Assembly: GCF_946479885.1 (NCBI RefSeq)
Contig: NZ_CAMLHM010000031.1
Location: forward strand, 1 to 45,901
Direction: 5' to 3'
Length of the DNA stretch: 45,901 nucleotides
Source of the DNA: an uncultured Devosia sp.
GTDB taxonomy: Bacteria; Pseudomonadota; Alphaproteobacteria; Rhizobiales; Devosiaceae
Positions 8,859 to 19,361 of the stretch are shown in pieces (positions within the stretch are counted from its first letter, which is position 1; every line of letters starts with the position of its first letter). The notes below the pieces were generated by a model. The model saw nothing but the letters and a program-made list of their open reading frames with translations. It had not been told where the DNA came from and did not search any database. Both the position numbers and the translations under genes were made by a program.

Positions 8859-8897
8859 TTGAGCCGCGGGCGGCAAGCACCGCGGCTCAATTCTTTT
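8859..8897 (+). terminator. Rho-independent terminator after bamA
   Basis: A perfect 11-bp stem (TTGAGCCGCGG at 8859-8869, CCGCGGCTCAA at 8880-8890) with a 10-nt loop is followed by TTCTTTT. It ends 12 bp before the lpxD start, so lpxD-fabZ-lpxA-lpxB must depend on readthrough or on a promoter inside bamA. Confidence 0.75.
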
Positions 8898-8909
8898 AAG
8901 TGACACCTG

Positions 8910-9938
8910 ATGGTCGACACCCGTTTTCATCGTTTCGCCGGTCCGCATGCGATCGGCACCATTCTGACTGCGCTTGAACGCGCGGACATGGTGGCCGGCC
9001 TCGCCGATGCCAACCTGTCGATTTTGGGCGTGACCGAACTCGACCTGGCCGGCCCCAACGATTTGGCTCTGGCTGCCCATACCAGCTACATCGAAGAGTT
9101 GCGCGGGACCTCGGCTGGCGCCGTGGTGGTGCTGCCCGCGCTGCGGGACATTGTTCCATCGCATACGCTGGCCGTGGTTGCGGACAAGCCGCACCAGCTC
9201 TTTGCCGATATTCTCGATCATCTCTATCCATCCAGCACCCGTGCCGTAATCGCCTCGGGCCGGGACGACCTGGGCGCTCCGGTCTTCGAGCGCGACGTGT
9301 CGATCGGTTCAAACGTGGTGGTCGGTCCTGGGGTCGAGATTGGTCGCGGCACAATTATCGGCGCCAATACCGTCATCGGCGCCGGTGTCACCATTGGTCG
9401 CAATTGCATCATTGCCGCCAACTGCACCATCGATTGCGCGCATATCGGCAATGACGTGGTGATTCACTCCGGGGTGCGCATCGGTACCGAGGGTTTCGGT
9501 TGGCTCGATTTCGGGCAGTCCAACCGCAAGGTGCCCCAGCTGGGCCGAGTGCTGATCCAGGACCGGGTGGAGGTTGGCGCCAACTCGACCATCGATCGCG
9601 GCGCCCTGGGCGACACGATGATCGGTGAAGGCACCAAGATCGATAACCTTGTGCAGATCGGCCACAACTGCAAGATCGGTCGCTCGTGTCTCATCGCCGC
9701 CATGAGCGGGCTGTCCGGCTCGACCATCGTCGAAGACGGCGTGCTGATGGGCGGGGGAGTGGGTACGTCCGGTCACCTGACCATCGGGGCGGGTTCGGTG
9801 GTGCATGGTCGCGCTGCGGTGACCAAGAACTGGGCGCCGGGCAGTAAACTTGCCGGGGCGCCGGCGCAGGATATAAGAGATTTCTGGCGAGAGATCGCCG
9901 CCATGCGAAAACTTTCCAAGGGGGACAAGCGGGGATGA
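8910..9938 (+). CDS. lpxD: UDP-3-O-acylglucosamine N-acyltransferase
   Basis: LpxD (342 residues) adds the N-linked hydroxyacyl chain to UDP-3-O-acyl-glucosamine, the third step of lipid A synthesis. An N-terminal uridine-binding domain is followed by a left-handed beta helix of hexapeptide repeats (about residues 110-290). The catalytic histidine lies in QIGHNCKIG. Length is normal. The start has no strong Shine-Dalgarno sequence, only AAGTGAC. The stop overlaps the fabZ start in ATGA, so the two are translationally coupled. Confidence 0.96.
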   Translation: MVDTRFHRFAGPHAIGTILTALERADMVAGLADANLSILGVTELDLAGPNDLALAAHTSYIEELRGTSAGAVVVLPALRDIVPSHTLAVVADKPHQLFADILDHLYPSSTRAVIASGRDDLGAPVFERDVSIGSNVVVGPGVEIGRGTIIGANTVIGAGVTIGRNCIIAANCTIDCAHIGNDVVIHSGVRIGTEGFGWLDFGQSNRKVPQLGRVLIQDRVEVGANSTIDRGALGDTMIGEGTKIDNLVQIGHNCKIGRSCLIAAMSGLSGSTIVEDGVLMGGGVGTSGHLTIGAGSVVHGRAAVTKNWAPGSKLAGAPAQDIRDFWREIAAMRKLSKGDKRG

Positions 9939-10411
9939 CCGACAGCGCACCAGCGAGCACGGAACTCGGGGCAATGCACATTGCCGAGATTCTGAAGAGC
10001 CTGCCGCATCGTTACCCGTTTCTGATGATCGATCGGATTGTCCGCATCGACGGTGATGAGACCGCCGTCGGCATCAAGAACGTCACGTTCAACGAGCCGA
10101 TCTTCCAGGGCCACTTCCCTGAAAACCCGATCTTTCCGGGCGTTCTGATCATCGAAGGCATGGCGCAGACGGCTGGTGCCATCGTCATCAAGCATGACTC
10201 GGGCACGGGCAAGAAGAACATCGTGCTGATGCTGGGTGTGGACAAGGCAAAGTTCCGCAAGCCGGCTGGGCCGGGGGACACCATCGAGTTCCACATTGCC
10301 AAGATTCAGCGCCGTCGCAATGTCGGTCGCTACAAGGCCGAAGCCAAGGTGGATGGTGTGGTCATCGCGGAAGCCGAGATCACCGCCATGATTGTCGAGG
10401 CCAATTCGTGA
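9935..10411 (+). CDS. fabZ: 3-hydroxyacyl-ACP dehydratase FabZ
   Basis: FabZ (158 residues) dehydrates 3-hydroxyacyl-ACP in fatty acid elongation. It competes with LpxA and LpxD for the same hydroxyacyl-ACP pool, which explains its conserved place among the lpx genes. The hot-dog fold has LPHRYPFLMIDR, catalytic His60 in FQGHFPENPIFPGV, and Glu74 in IIEGMAQTAG. It overlaps lpxD by 4 bp and lpxA by 4 bp. Confidence 0.97.
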   Translation: MTDSAPASTELGAMHIAEILKSLPHRYPFLMIDRIVRIDGDETAVGIKNVTFNEPIFQGHFPENPIFPGVLIIEGMAQTAGAIVIKHDSGTGKKNIVLMLGVDKAKFRKPAGPGDTIEFHIAKIQRRRNVGRYKAEAKVDGVVIAEAEITAMIVEANS

Positions 10412-11217
10412 GCGACGCGGTCGTTCATCCGACGGCCATTGTCGGGCCCGGGGCCAGGCTCGGCAAAGGTGTGCGAATTGGCCCCTTCTGCATCATCGGC
10501 GACAACGTCGTGCTGCATGACAATGTGGAACTGGTTTCCCATGTCTCGCTCGATGGCCATACCGAGATCGGTGCGGACTCCAGGATATTCCCATTCGCCT
10601 CGATTGGGCACGTGCCGCAGGATCTCAAGTATCACGGCGAGGCGTCGCGGTTGGTCATCGGCGAGCGCTGCATCATCCGTGAATCGGTCACCATCAATCC
10701 GGGAACGGAAGGTGGCGGCATGCTGACCAAGATCGGCAATGATTGCCTGATCATGGCCAGCGCGCATGTGGCGCATGACGCCATCATCGGCAACAACGTC
10801 ATCATGGCCAACTATGTCGGCATAGCGGGCCACTGCCACATCGGCGACAACGTGATCTTTGGCGGCACCTGCGTGGTCCACCAGTTCACCCGCATCGGTG
10901 CGCATGCCTTTATCGGGGCGGCCTCGATGGTGGATGGCGATGTCATTCCCTATGGCATGGCGGTGGGCAATCGCGCGGCGCTGACCGGGCTCAACCTGGT
11001 TGGCCTCAAGCGCCGGAAGTTCGACCGCGAGGCCATTCATCGCCTGCGCGCGGCCTATCGGCTGATCTTTGCCAGCGAGGGCACCCTGCGCGAGCGCGTC
11101 GAGGATGCCACCGAGCTGTTCAAGAACGACCCACTGGTGCAGGATGTGGTGAGCTTCATCGCGGCCGCATCGGATCGGCCGATCCTGATGCCGCGCAACG
11201 GCCATGATGCCGACTAG
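10408..11217 (+). CDS. lpxA: UDP-N-acetylglucosamine acyltransferase
   Basis: LpxA (269 residues) catalyses the first step of lipid A synthesis, transferring a 3-hydroxyacyl chain to UDP-GlcNAc. It is a hexapeptide-repeat beta helix with the expected catalytic histidine (His123 in SAHVAHD) and a helical C-terminal domain. It begins with GTG inside the fabZ stop (GTGA). The stop TAG is followed directly by the ATG of lpxB. In many alphaproteobacteria lpxI lies at exactly this junction; here there is no room for it. Confidence 0.96.
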   Translation: MSDAVVHPTAIVGPGARLGKGVRIGPFCIIGDNVVLHDNVELVSHVSLDGHTEIGADSRIFPFASIGHVPQDLKYHGEASRLVIGERCIIRESVTINPGTEGGGMLTKIGNDCLIMASAHVAHDAIIGNNVIMANYVGIAGHCHIGDNVIFGGTCVVHQFTRIGAHAFIGAASMVDGDVIPYGMAVGNRAALTGLNLVGLKRRKFDREAIHRLRAAYRLIFASEGTLRERVEDATELFKNDPLVQDVVSFIAAASDRPILMPRNGHDAD

Positions 11218-12384
11218 ATGAGCGCGTCGGCGCCTGTCACCGGCGACCAGCGCCTCAAGCTGTTCATTCTGGCTGGTGAGCCCTCCGGGGATCGCATCGC
11301 GGGCGATCTCGTTGCCCGCCTCAAGCAGCGCGTACACTTGGCCCTGACGGGCGTCGGTGGCCATGAGCTGCAGGCCCAGGGCCTCCACTCGCTGTTCCCC
11401 ATGAGCGATCTGGCGGTCATGGGCATCAGCGACGTGGTGCGGCGCCTGCCGCTGCTGCTGTGGCGCATCGAGCAGACGGCCCGCGCCATCCGCGCCGCCA
11501 AGCCCGATATCGTGGTGCTCGTCGATTCCCAGGATTTCTCCAAGCTCCTGGCGCGCCGGCTGAAGCGGCTCGGCTACGCGGGCAAGGTCATCCTCTATGT
11601 GGCGCCCTCGGTCTGGGCGCGAGCGCCGCAGCGTGCTGCCAAGCTCCGGCCGCTCTTTGAGGAGGTGCTGGCTGTGCTGCCGTTCGAGCCGGCGGTGATG
11701 CAGCGTCTCGAGGGGCCCCCAACGAGCTATGTCGGCCATCCCGCGTTGGGCGAACGCCTGATGCGCGACGTGGTCGAACGGGGGCCACTGGTATTGCTGC
11801 CGGGGAGCCGCGACGGCGAACTACGCCGACATCTGGCGCTGTTCCGCCAGGTTGCCGCACAGCTTGGCAGCCACCCCACGCTGGACGGGGTCGTCATTCC
11901 AACTCTGCCGTCGCTGCACGAGCGATTGTCGCGCGAGGTCGCCGATTGGCCGGTGCCGGTACAGATCGTGTCCGATCGGGCCGCGCGGAGCGATATCTAC
12001 AGCAAGGCGGCGATGGCGCTGGCCGTGTCCGGCACGGTGACACTGGAGCTGGCCCTGGCTCGGGTGCCGATGGTGGTCACCTATGTGCTCGATCCGCATC
12101 AGGCGCGGATCTATGCCAAGCATGGCCGGCCGCCGGTATCGCTGCCCAACATCATCCTGCACCGCGCGGCCGTGCCGGAACTGGTGCAGGAAACGCCCGA
12201 CGCGGTAGCAATGGAATCGGCAGTCCGCACTTTGCTCGACAACAAAAAAGCCCGCCACGACCAGATCGAGGCCTTTGGCGAGCTTTCAATGATGATGGAA
12301 ACCGGCGAGCCCGATTTCCCGCGGCAGGACCCGGCAGACCGGGTCCTGGCTCACTGGCCTCAGCGAGCGTTTGGCGCCGAATAG
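11218..12384 (+). CDS. lpxB: Lipid-A-disaccharide synthase
   Basis: LpxB (388 residues, family GT19) joins UDP-2,3-diacylglucosamine and lipid X into the lipid A disaccharide at the membrane. The N-terminus carries LAGEPSGD, followed by [20 protein letters not shown] and the VLPFE block. The C-terminal nucleotide-binding half includes [11 protein letters not shown]. Its substrate lipid X is made by LpxI or LpxH, neither of which is present here. The 3' end overlaps the convergent gltA 3' end by 25 bp. Confidence 0.95.
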   Translation: MSASAPVTGDQRLKLFILAGEPSGDRIAGDLVARLKQRVHLALTGVGGHELQAQGLHSLFPMSDLAVMGISDVVRRLPLLLWRIEQTARAIRAAKPDIVVLVDSQDFSKLLARRLKRLGYAGKVILYVAPSVWARAPQRAAKLRPLFEEVLAVLPFEPAVMQRLEGPPTSYVGHPALGERLMRDVVERGPLVLLPGSRDGELRRHLALFRQVAAQLGSHPTLDGVVIPTLPSLHERLSREVADWPVPVQIVSDRAARSDIYSKAAMALAVSGTVTLELALARVPMVVTYVLDPHQARIYAKHGRPPVSLPNIILHRAAVPELVQETPDAVAMESAVRTLLDNKKARHDQIEAFGELSMMMETGEPDFPRQDPADRVLAHWPQRAFGAE

Positions 12385-13649
12385 TCGCGCGCCGGGGATC
12401 CGTCATAAAGCTGGCGCGGGCGGCCGATCTTCTTCTGCGGGTCGGCAATCATTTCCTTCCACTGGCTGATCCAGCCAACGGTGCGGGCGACCGAGAACAG
12501 CACGGTGAACATCGAGGTCGGGAAGCCGATCGCTTCGAGGATAATGCCCGAATAGAAGTCGACGTTGGGATAGAGCTTGCGGTCGATGAAATAGGGATCC
12601 TCGAGCGCGATCTTCTCGAGTTCCTGGGCCACCTGCAGCGTCGGGTTGTTATGCACGCCGAGCAGGTCGAGCACTTCCTTGGCCGTCTTCTGCATCACGG
12701 TCGCGCGCGGGTCGAAGTTCTTGTAGACGCGGTGACCGAAGCCCATCAGCTTGAAGTTGTCGGACTTGTCCTTGGCGCGGGCAATGAACTCGGGAATACG
12801 GTCGACGGTGCCGATTTCCTTGAGCATGTTCAGCGCCGCTTCGTTGGCGCCGCCGTGGGCGGGGCCCCAGAGGCAGGCAACGCCGGCTGCGATACAGGCA
12901 AACGGATTGGCATCGGACGAGCCGGCCAGACGAACCGTCGAGGTCGAGGCGTTCTGCTCGTGATCGGCATGCAGCGTGAAGATCAGGTCCATCGCCTTGG
13001 CAATGGTGGGGTTGATCACAAACGGCTCTGCCGGCACCGAGAAGCACATGTGCAGGAAATTGCTGGCATAATCGAGGTCGTTGCGCGGATAGACGAAGGG
13101 CTGGCCGACCGAATATTTGTACGCCATGGCCGCAATGGTCGGCATCTTGGCGATCATGCGGATCGAGGCGATCTCGCGCTGCCGCGGATCGGAGATATCG
13201 GTTGAGTCGTGATAGAAGGCGGCCATGGCGCCGACCACGCCGGTCATGATGGCCATCGGATGCGCGTCGCGGCGGAAGCCGCGATAGAAGTAGTGCATCT
13301 GCTCGTGCACCATGGTGTGGCGCGTGACCAGCTCGCTGAACTCGTCGAGCTGCGCCTTGCTGGGCAGTTCGCCGTACAGCAGCAGGTAGCAGACTTCGAT
13401 ATAGCTGCTCTTTTCGGAAAGCTGCTCGATGGGATAGCCGCGGTAGAGCAACTGCCCCTTGTCGCCGTCGATATAGGTGATGGCGCTGTCGCACGCCGCC
13501 GTCGAGGTAAAGCCCGGATCGTAGGTGAACATGCCGGTCTTGGCATAGAGCGATCGGATGTCGATCACATCCGGACCCACCGAGCCGGACAAGACCGGGA
13601 ATTCGTGGGTCTGGTCCCCGATGACGAGTTTGGCGACTTTGTCGGTCAT
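12360..13649 (-). CDS. gltA: Citrate synthase (type II)
   Basis: Citrate synthase (429 residues) condenses oxaloacetate and acetyl-CoA. It opens with the Gram-negative type II segment ([20 protein letters not shown] and VIDIRSLY). It also contains the active-site region [16 protein letters not shown], the [10 protein letters not shown] block and the [13 protein letters not shown] motif. The ATG at 13649 is preceded by GAGGAG at good spacing, so a possible upstream in-frame start at 13685 is rejected. It lies 147 bp downstream of gltX on the same strand and likely has its own promoter in that gap. Confidence 0.98.
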   Translation of the reverse strand: MTDKVAKLVIGDQTHEFPVLSGSVGPDVIDIRSLYAKTGMFTYDPGFTSTAACDSAITYIDGDKGQLLYRGYPIEQLSEKSSYIEVCYLLLYGELPSKAQLDEFSELVTRHTMVHEQMHYFYRGFRRDAHPMAIMTGVVGAMAAFYHDSTDISDPRQREIASIRMIAKMPTIAAMAYKYSVGQPFVYPRNDLDYASNFLHMCFSVPAEPFVINPTIAKAMDLIFTLHADHEQNASTSTVRLAGSSDANPFACIAAGVACLWGPAHGGANEAALNMLKEIGTVDRIPEFIARAKDKSDNFKLMGFGHRVYKNFDPRATVMQKTAKEVLDLLGVHNNPTLQVAQELEKIALEDPYFIDRKLYPNVDFYSGIILEAIGFPTSMFTVLFSVARTVGWISQWKEMIADPQKKIGRPRQLYDGSPARDYSAPNAR

Positions 13650-13796
13650 TGAGCTCTCCTCGAAGGCCTCCGCGTCCGCAAACATTCCGGTCGCTCGAAG
13701 CCGTAAACTGGGCAGTCGTGGCTGCTTTGCAGGGGTATCAGTTTTTCCCTGTCGGACGCAACCAACGGGTAAGCAAGGCTTACCCTCCGAATAGCA

Positions 13797-15215
13797 CTAG
13801 ACAGCGCCGACCTGGTCCTCGAGACGGGCCATGCTCTCCTCGCGACCGATGAGGACCATGACCTCGAAAATCCCTGGCGAAACCGTGCGTCCGGTTAGCG
13901 CGGCACGCAGCGGCTGGGCCAGCTTGCCCAGCTTGAGGCCCTTGGCTTCTGCCAGGGCTCGCATCGCGGCGTCGATCGCCGGCACCGACCACTCGTTGAG
14001 GCCGCGCAACGTCTCGGCCATGTCCTTGAGCACCGCCCGGGTATCCGGCGTGAGCAAGGCCGAGGCTGCCGCGTCGATAGCAAGCGGACGTGACGCGTAG
14101 ATGAACTGCGCCAGGTCGATCAGCTCGAGCACCGTCTTGGCGCGCGGCTGCAGCTCGGGCAGGGCGGCCAGCACCGTGTCCTTGTTGGACGAGAGACCGT
14201 CCACATCGACCTGCCGGCCGACCTCGGCCGCGGTGGCGAGCATGACGCCGTAGAGGTAATCGGGCTTGGCTTCGCGGATATAGTGGCCGTTGATATTCTC
14301 GAGCTTGACGAAGTCGAAGCGCGCGGCGCCCTTGTTGAGGCCTTCCAGGCTAAACCACTCGACCATCTGCTGGGTCGAGAAGATTTCGTCGTCACCATGA
14401 CTCCAGCCCAGGCGGGCCAGGTAATTGCGCAGGGCCTCGGGCAGGTAGCCCATCTGGCGGTAGGCCTCGACGCCCAGCGCGCCATGGCGCTTGCTGAGCT
14501 TGGCGCCATCGGGGCCGTGGATCAGCGGGATATGCGCCATCTCCGGCACGGTCCAGCCCATGGCGTTGTAGATGACGATCTGGCGGGCGGCATTGGTCAG
14601 GTGGTCGTCGCCGCGGATGATATGGGTCACGCCCATATCGTGGTCGTCGACCACCACGGCATGCATATAAGTCGGCGTTCCATCGGAGCGCAGGATGATG
14701 AAGTCATCGAGGTTCTCGGTCTTGAACACGACCTTGCCCTGCACGTGGTCGTCCACCACGATATCGCCTGACAGCGGCGACTTGATGCGGATCACCGGCG
14801 CCACGCCAGCGGGCGCCTCGCTCGGGTCGCGGTCGCGCCAATAGCCGTTGTAGCGTGGCGGCTTGCCGGCGGCGCGGGCCTCCTCGCGCATCTGGTCCAG
14901 TTCCGCGGGCGAGCAATAGCAATAGTAGGCGTGGCCCATCTTCACCAGCTCGTGGGCGACTTCGGCATGACGCGCCGCGCGGCCGAACTGGCTGATCGGC
15001 TCGCCTTCCCAGTCAAGACCCAGCCATTTGAGCCCGTCGACCAATGCAACCACGGCGGCCTCGGTCGAACGTTCGCGATCGGTGTCCTCGATGCGCAGCA
15101 GCATTTTGCCGCCCGTATTCTGGGCATAGGCCCAGCTGAAGAGCGCCGTGCGAGCGCCGCCGATATGCAGGTAGCCGGTGGGTGAGGGGGCGAAACGGGT
15201 AACGACCTGGGACAT
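13797..15215 (-). CDS. gltX: Glutamyl-tRNA synthetase
   Basis: This class I aminoacyl-tRNA synthetase (472 residues) charges tRNA(Glu). The nucleotide-binding HIGH-type motif is in [15 protein letters not shown] near residue 12, and the KMSKR-type motif is KLSKRHGA. A cysteine-containing [10 protein letters not shown] segment and a helical anticodon-binding C-terminal half follow. The start [14 protein letters not shown] is the family N-terminus; the frame remains open far upstream on the opposite strand of comEC, which is not coding. It diverges from comEC with a 77-bp gap. Confidence 0.97.
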   Translation of the reverse strand: MSQVVTRFAPSPTGYLHIGGARTALFSWAYAQNTGGKMLLRIEDTDRERSTEAAVVALVDGLKWLGLDWEGEPISQFGRAARHAEVAHELVKMGHAYYCYCSPAELDQMREEARAAGKPPRYNGYWRDRDPSEAPAGVAPVIRIKSPLSGDIVVDDHVQGKVVFKTENLDDFIILRSDGTPTYMHAVVVDDHDMGVTHIIRGDDHLTNAARQIVIYNAMGWTVPEMAHIPLIHGPDGAKLSKRHGALGVEAYRQMGYLPEALRNYLARLGWSHGDDEIFSTQQMVEWFSLEGLNKGAARFDFVKLENINGHYIREAKPDYLYGVMLATAAEVGRQVDVDGLSSNKDTVLAALPELQPRAKTVLELIDLAQFIYASRPLAIDAAASALLTPDTRAVLKDMAETLRGLNEWSVPAIDAAMRALAEAKGLKLGKLAQPLRAALTGRTVSPGIFEVMVLIGREESMARLEDQVGAV

Positions 15216-15292
15216 GAGACCGGAGTGCTTGGAGGATTTGTTGGCCGTGTGTAGCATAGAGCCGCACGAGCGCAAGGGCGGGGGCGACGCGG

Positions 15293-17422
15293 GTGCTGGG
15301 GGCCGAAACACGCGAGCGCGAGACCGACGCGGTGGCCCTGCCGGCGCCGACGGCGCTGCGACCTGCGCCCACGGTCCGGCTCCGCGGGCCCGGGACGAGC
15401 GAGGTGGCGGGCCTGTTCGATCCGGCGGCCTCGCGCCGGCTCTTCGTGCTGCTACCCTTCGCCGCCATCGCCGGGCTGATTGCCTATGCGGCCTTGCCAA
15501 TGGAGCCCATCCCCGAGGCCCTGGCCGCCGTTGGCGTTGCACTCGTTCTGCTCGTCCTTCTACTCCGGCGCTCCGCCGGACTGCCTCTGGTCGCGCTGCT
15601 CGTTGCCGTATGGATCGGCTTTTGCCTCCTGCCGCTGCATGGGCTGTGGTTCGGCACGTCAATGCTGACCCGGCCGGCCTATGGCCTCTACGAGGCGCGG
15701 GTGGAGGAGATCGTGTCGGCGACGGCAGAGAGCCGTCGCATCGTCGTCTCGGGTCTGGTGCCCGTGGCGGATGATCGGGCCGTCGATATTGCGCGCGCCA
15801 GATTGGTCGTGCCGCCCGAGCCGCCACTGGCGCCGGGGGACATCATCCGCGCCCGCCTGCGCCTTGCGCCCGTGCCGGGGCCGATCTTGCCGGGCGCCTT
15901 CGACGGGCAGTTCCACGCCTATTTCGCTGGTATCGGCGCCTACGGCAATGTCACAGGTGATTTTGCCCTGGTCGCTGCGGGAGACGGCTTCAATCCCACC
16001 CGGGTCGTGGAGGGGCTACGCATGGCCATTGGTAGCCGCATCGACGCGGTGCTCGATGGCCCCTCGGCCGCTATCGGGCGGGCGATGGTCGTGGGCGACC
16101 AGAGTGCCATCGACGACGAGACCCGCGAACTCATGGCCGCGTCTGGCCTGGCGCATATCTACTCGATTTCCGGGTTGCACCTCTCCATCGTCGCGGGCGG
16201 CATGTTCTTCCTGCTGCGCCTGCTACTGGCTTCGGTTCCGGCCACCGCGACCCGCTGGCCAGTCAAGAAGATCGCGGCAGCCGGCGGCATTGTGGCCGCC
16301 GTGGGCTACCTGCTGCTGGCGGGCGGAATCGCCAATGTGCCGGCATTGCGATCCACCATCATGCTGGGCCTGATCTTTGGCGCGGTGCTGGCCGGCCGCC
16401 GGGCGCTGACCATGCGCAATGTCGCCATCGCGGCACTCGCCATCATCGTCATCGATCCTGCCAGCGTGTTCCGCGCCAGCTTTCAGCTGTCTTTCGCCGC
16501 GGTCGTGGCGCTGATCGGCATCTATGAGATGCCGCGGTCACCGGCAATCGGCAACCGCAGGTGGGGCGAGCGGCTTTGGGCGACGATATGGGCGACCGCT
16601 GTCACCAGCTTCATTGCCGGCACGGCCACCTTGCTGTTCTCGGCCTATCACTTCCAGCAGACGGCGCCATTGGGCGTGCTGGGTAACGTGCTGGTCCTGC
16701 CCGTGGTCAGTATCATCATCATGCCCTTTGCCGTCCTGTCAGTCCTTGCCATGCCGCTCGGCGCCGAGGCGCCCTTTGTATCGATCATGGGCTGGGGCAT
16801 CGACCGCATGGTCGATGGCGCCACATTGGTAGCGCGGTGGAGCGAGGGGCTGACCGGGAACCCGCTGCTGACCAGTCTGGCCCTGATGATCGGGCTGGCG
16901 GCCCTGGCCTGGTTCGCCTTTCTCAACAGCTGGTGGCGATTGCTCGGCCCCGCCCTCGCCGTTCCCCTGGTTCTGCTGGTGGGGTTGGACCAGCGGCCTG
17001 ACCTGCTCATTGCCGATACGACGCAGGCCGTGGCGCTGCGCACCGATGCGGGCCTGGGGCTCATCTCGGGGAAGGGAGTCAGCTTTGCCACCGAAGTGTG
17101 GAGCGAGCACTACCAGGAGCCGATCGCCGAAACGGTCGATGGCTTGCGCTGCGACAGCCTGGGCTGCATCGCCAGCACCGACCGCTTCTCGGTTGCCGTG
17201 ATCCGCAGTCCTGCAGCCTTTGCCGAGGATTGCGGCCTTCACGCGCTGGTCATTGCCCGAGTACGAGCACCGGCAAGCTGCGGGGGCGGTCAGGTGATCG
17301 ACGCCAATGCGCTCGCCGCTGGGGGCGTGCACTGGCTGCGCTGGAACGAAGCGGCGGCGCGGTTTGATATCCGCACCGCCATCCCCAATCTCACCCGGCC
17401 GTGGCGAGTCGTGCCACCGTAA
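15293..17422 (+). CDS. comEC: ComEC/Rec2-family DNA uptake channel protein
   Basis: This 709-residue polytopic inner-membrane protein belongs to the ComEC family, which carries single-stranded DNA into the cytoplasm during natural transformation. The order is an N-terminal membrane hairpin, a DUF4131-like soluble domain (about 110-220), then the Competence domain with [15 protein letters not shown] and many helices. The C-terminal part (about 570-709) corresponds to the usual beta-lactamase-like domain but lacks the HxHxDH metal motif, as I recall for many alphaproteobacterial homologues. The GTG at 15293 is uncertain, because no strong ribosome binding site is seen. The last 32 bp overlap the convergent beta-galactosidase gene. 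Whether the cell is transformable cannot be judged from this gene alone. Confidence 0.9.
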   Translation: MLGAETRERETDAVALPAPTALRPAPTVRLRGPGTSEVAGLFDPAASRRLFVLLPFAAIAGLIAYAALPMEPIPEALAAVGVALVLLVLLLRRSAGLPLVALLVAVWIGFCLLPLHGLWFGTSMLTRPAYGLYEARVEEIVSATAESRRIVVSGLVPVADDRAVDIARARLVVPPEPPLAPGDIIRARLRLAPVPGPILPGAFDGQFHAYFAGIGAYGNVTGDFALVAAGDGFNPTRVVEGLRMAIGSRIDAVLDGPSAAIGRAMVVGDQSAIDDETRELMAASGLAHIYSISGLHLSIVAGGMFFLLRLLLASVPATATRWPVKKIAAAGGIVAAVGYLLLAGGIANVPALRSTIMLGLIFGAVLAGRRALTMRNVAIAALAIIVIDPASVFRASFQLSFAAVVALIGIYEMPRSPAIGNRRWGERLWATIWATAVTSFIAGTATLLFSAYHFQQTAPLGVLGNVLVLPVVSIIIMPFAVLSVLAMPLGAEAPFVSIMGWGIDRMVDGATLVARWSEGLTGNPLLTSLALMIGLAALAWFAFLNSWWRLLGPALAVPLVLLVGLDQRPDLLIADTTQAVALRTDAGLGLISGKGVSFATEVWSEHYQEPIAETVDGLRCDSLGCIASTDRFSVAVIRSPAAFAEDCGLHALVIARVRAPASCGGGQVIDANALAAGGVHWLRWNEAAARFDIRTAIPNLTRPWRVVPP

Positions 17423-19352
17423 CGCCTGCTGCGGGCAAATCGGCGGAGCCGAGCACGTAGCCTGCCTCGTCACTGGCCGCGCTCAGCGTGGTAGCGTGCG
17501 AGCCGTAGTTCACGTAGACGCGGAGGCCGTCGCGGGTGCGGCAGCGCACGCCGGCCGGCAATGCCAGCGTCGGGACGTCGGCTTCGGCGATCAGGTAATC
17601 GGCAACACGCTGGATGAGCGCCTTGGTGCCGCTGGCACCGAGGTAATGCAGCTTGCCCTGCGCGACCAGTACCGGCCAGCCCTCGACGTCCTCGATGACC
17701 ACATCACCTTTGGTTTCGATGCGTTCGCGCCAGTGCCGCACAGCCCCGCCACCGCCCTTGACCTCGACTTCCACGACGGGATCGATGCTCTCGACGCGGA
17801 TCACCTTGAGGTCGAGCAGGTTGCTCGGCAGATCGGGCGCAAGCCGGCCGGGAATGGAGAAGTTCTCGGTCTTGGAGCCGGAGCGCGGGCCGATGAGAAG
17901 ATAGCCCTCGAATTCGGCGATAGCGGTGCGCAGCGCCTCGTTCCAGGCAAACAGTGCCGGAATGGCGACGATATCGTAGCCGGCAAAGCTCCTGGTGCTC
18001 GGGGGCAGGATGTCGATGTCGATGCCATGCTTGCGGAACGCGGAATAGAACGCGCGCACATGGGCGCCATGGCTGAAGCCCTTGGCCTGCGCCTGGACTT
18101 CCCAGGCCCATTCGCTCTGGTAGTCGTAAACCAGCGCTACGCGGCCTTTGGTGGCAGTGCCGCCCATGCCGACGGCTTTCAGTTCTTCGGCAACCTGGCT
18201 GGCCTCGTGATAAGCGGGCGCCGGTTCGCTATCGGGACGCAGCAGGCCGGCATGCATCTGCTCCTGCGCGAAGGGGGCCTGCCGCCAGCGGAAGTATGAA
18301 ACGACCTCCGCCCCGTGCGAAAACGCCTCCCAGGCCCACAGCCTGGCCATGCCGGGCAGGGGATCGGGGTTGAAATCTGCCCAGTTCACCGGGCCGGGTT
18401 GCTGTTCCATGATCCACCAGCGGCCATGGCCGACGGTGCGGTAGAGGTCGTGGTGGAAGCCCGTATTGTCGGGCTCGCCCTGCCGCAGGTATTGCCGCTT
18501 GATCTCGTCGGGCTCGTTGCTGACGGCCAGATGGCCGAGTGGGTAGCTGTCCCAGCTGGCGATATCGAGCGTTTCGGCCAGATCGTAGTGATCGAAATCC
18601 GATGTGCGGCTCATGAAGTTGTGGATGACCGGCAAGTCGGGCCTGACAGCCTTGAGGATGTCGTACTGCACCTTGTTGAAGGCGGAGACTTGGTCGGACG
18701 AATAGCGGCGGAAGTCGAGATCGTGGGCCGGCGTGGCTTTTTCGACGAGCAGGTTGGGCAATCCGACCTGATCGAAGCGATTGTACTCCATCGACCAGAA
18801 GACGTTGCCCCAGGCCACGTTCAGGGCGTCGATAGTGCCGTATTTCTCGGCCAGCCAGCGCTGGAAGCCTTCCTTGGCCGCCGGTGAATAGGAGTAGGTT
18901 GTGTCGTGGCAGCCATATTCGTTGTCAGTCTGCCAGGCGCCGAGCGCGGGGTGGTTGCCAACGGCATCCGCGAGAAGGCGGGTGATGCGAGCGCATTCCT
19001 CGCGATAGCCGAGATGGCTGAAATCATAGTGACGGCGCGAGCCGAAGCCCTTGCGGCGGCCCTGCGCATCGACGGCCAGCATGTCGGGGTGCTTGTCGAC
19101 CATCCAGCGTGGCGGCGTGGCGGTCGGCGTGCCGAATACAACCTTGAGGCCGTGCCGGCCCAGCACGTCCATCGCCCGGATAATCCAGTCGAAGGTCAGG
19201 TTGCCAGGTGTCGCCTCGAGCCTGGACCAGGCGAACTCGCCGATGCGCACCCAGGTAATGCCCACCTCGACCATGCGGGCAGCGTCACGCTCCCAGACGT
19301 CCTCGGGCCAATGTTCGGGATAGTAGCAAACGCCGAGGGCGGGGGAGGTCAT
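17391..19352 (-). CDS. Beta-galactosidase, glycoside hydrolase family 42
   Basis: This 653-residue GH42 enzyme should hydrolyse terminal beta-galactosides. No signal peptide is present, so it acts in the cytoplasm on imported oligosaccharides. The N-terminus is typical (LGVCYYPEHWPEDVW, VRIGEFAWSR). The acid/base glutamate is Glu145 in WQTDNEYGCH and the nucleophile Glu316 in WIMEQQPGPVNW. A trimerisation (amidotransferase-like) domain and a C-terminal beta domain follow. It is the last gene of the minus-strand run dgoK-dgoA-lactonase-GH42, 9 bp after the lactonase. The released galactose would feed the pathway encoded upstream. Substrate range (lactose or plant galactan fragments) is not readable from sequence. 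Confidence 0.93.
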   Translation of the reverse strand: MTSPALGVCYYPEHWPEDVWERDAARMVEVGITWVRIGEFAWSRLEATPGNLTFDWIIRAMDVLGRHGLKVVFGTPTATPPRWMVDKHPDMLAVDAQGRRKGFGSRRHYDFSHLGYREECARITRLLADAVGNHPALGAWQTDNEYGCHDTTYSYSPAAKEGFQRWLAEKYGTIDALNVAWGNVFWSMEYNRFDQVGLPNLLVEKATPAHDLDFRRYSSDQVSAFNKVQYDILKAVRPDLPVIHNFMSRTSDFDHYDLAETLDIASWDSYPLGHLAVSNEPDEIKRQYLRQGEPDNTGFHHDLYRTVGHGRWWIMEQQPGPVNWADFNPDPLPGMARLWAWEAFSHGAEVVSYFRWRQAPFAQEQMHAGLLRPDSEPAPAYHEASQVAEELKAVGMGGTATKGRVALVYDYQSEWAWEVQAQAKGFSHGAHVRAFYSAFRKHGIDIDILPPSTRSFAGYDIVAIPALFAWNEALRTAIAEFEGYLLIGPRSGSKTENFSIPGRLAPDLPSNLLDLKVIRVESIDPVVEVEVKGGGGAVRHWRERIETKGDVVIEDVEGWPVLVAQGKLHYLGASGTKALIQRVADYLIAEADVPTLALPAGVRCRTRDGLRVYVNYGSHATTLSAASDEAGYVLGSADLPAAGVTVARLATAG

Positions 19353-19361
19353 GGCAATATC

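Noticed and set aside
6781..8880. Minus-strand open frame of 699 codons opposite bamA
   Set aside because: Low-complexity His/Arg/Gly-rich translation typical of an antisense shadow; bamA on the other strand is certain.
10330..11739. Minus-strand open frame opposite lpxA and lpxB, considered as a home for the missing lpxI
   Set aside because: The translation has no LpxI-like pattern and is an antisense shadow of hexapeptide-repeat DNA.
15293..17422. comEC C-terminal domain as damaged by frameshift
   Set aside because: The metal motif is missing, but the frame is intact and, as far as I recall, the same degenerate domain is usual in alphaproteobacterial ComEC.
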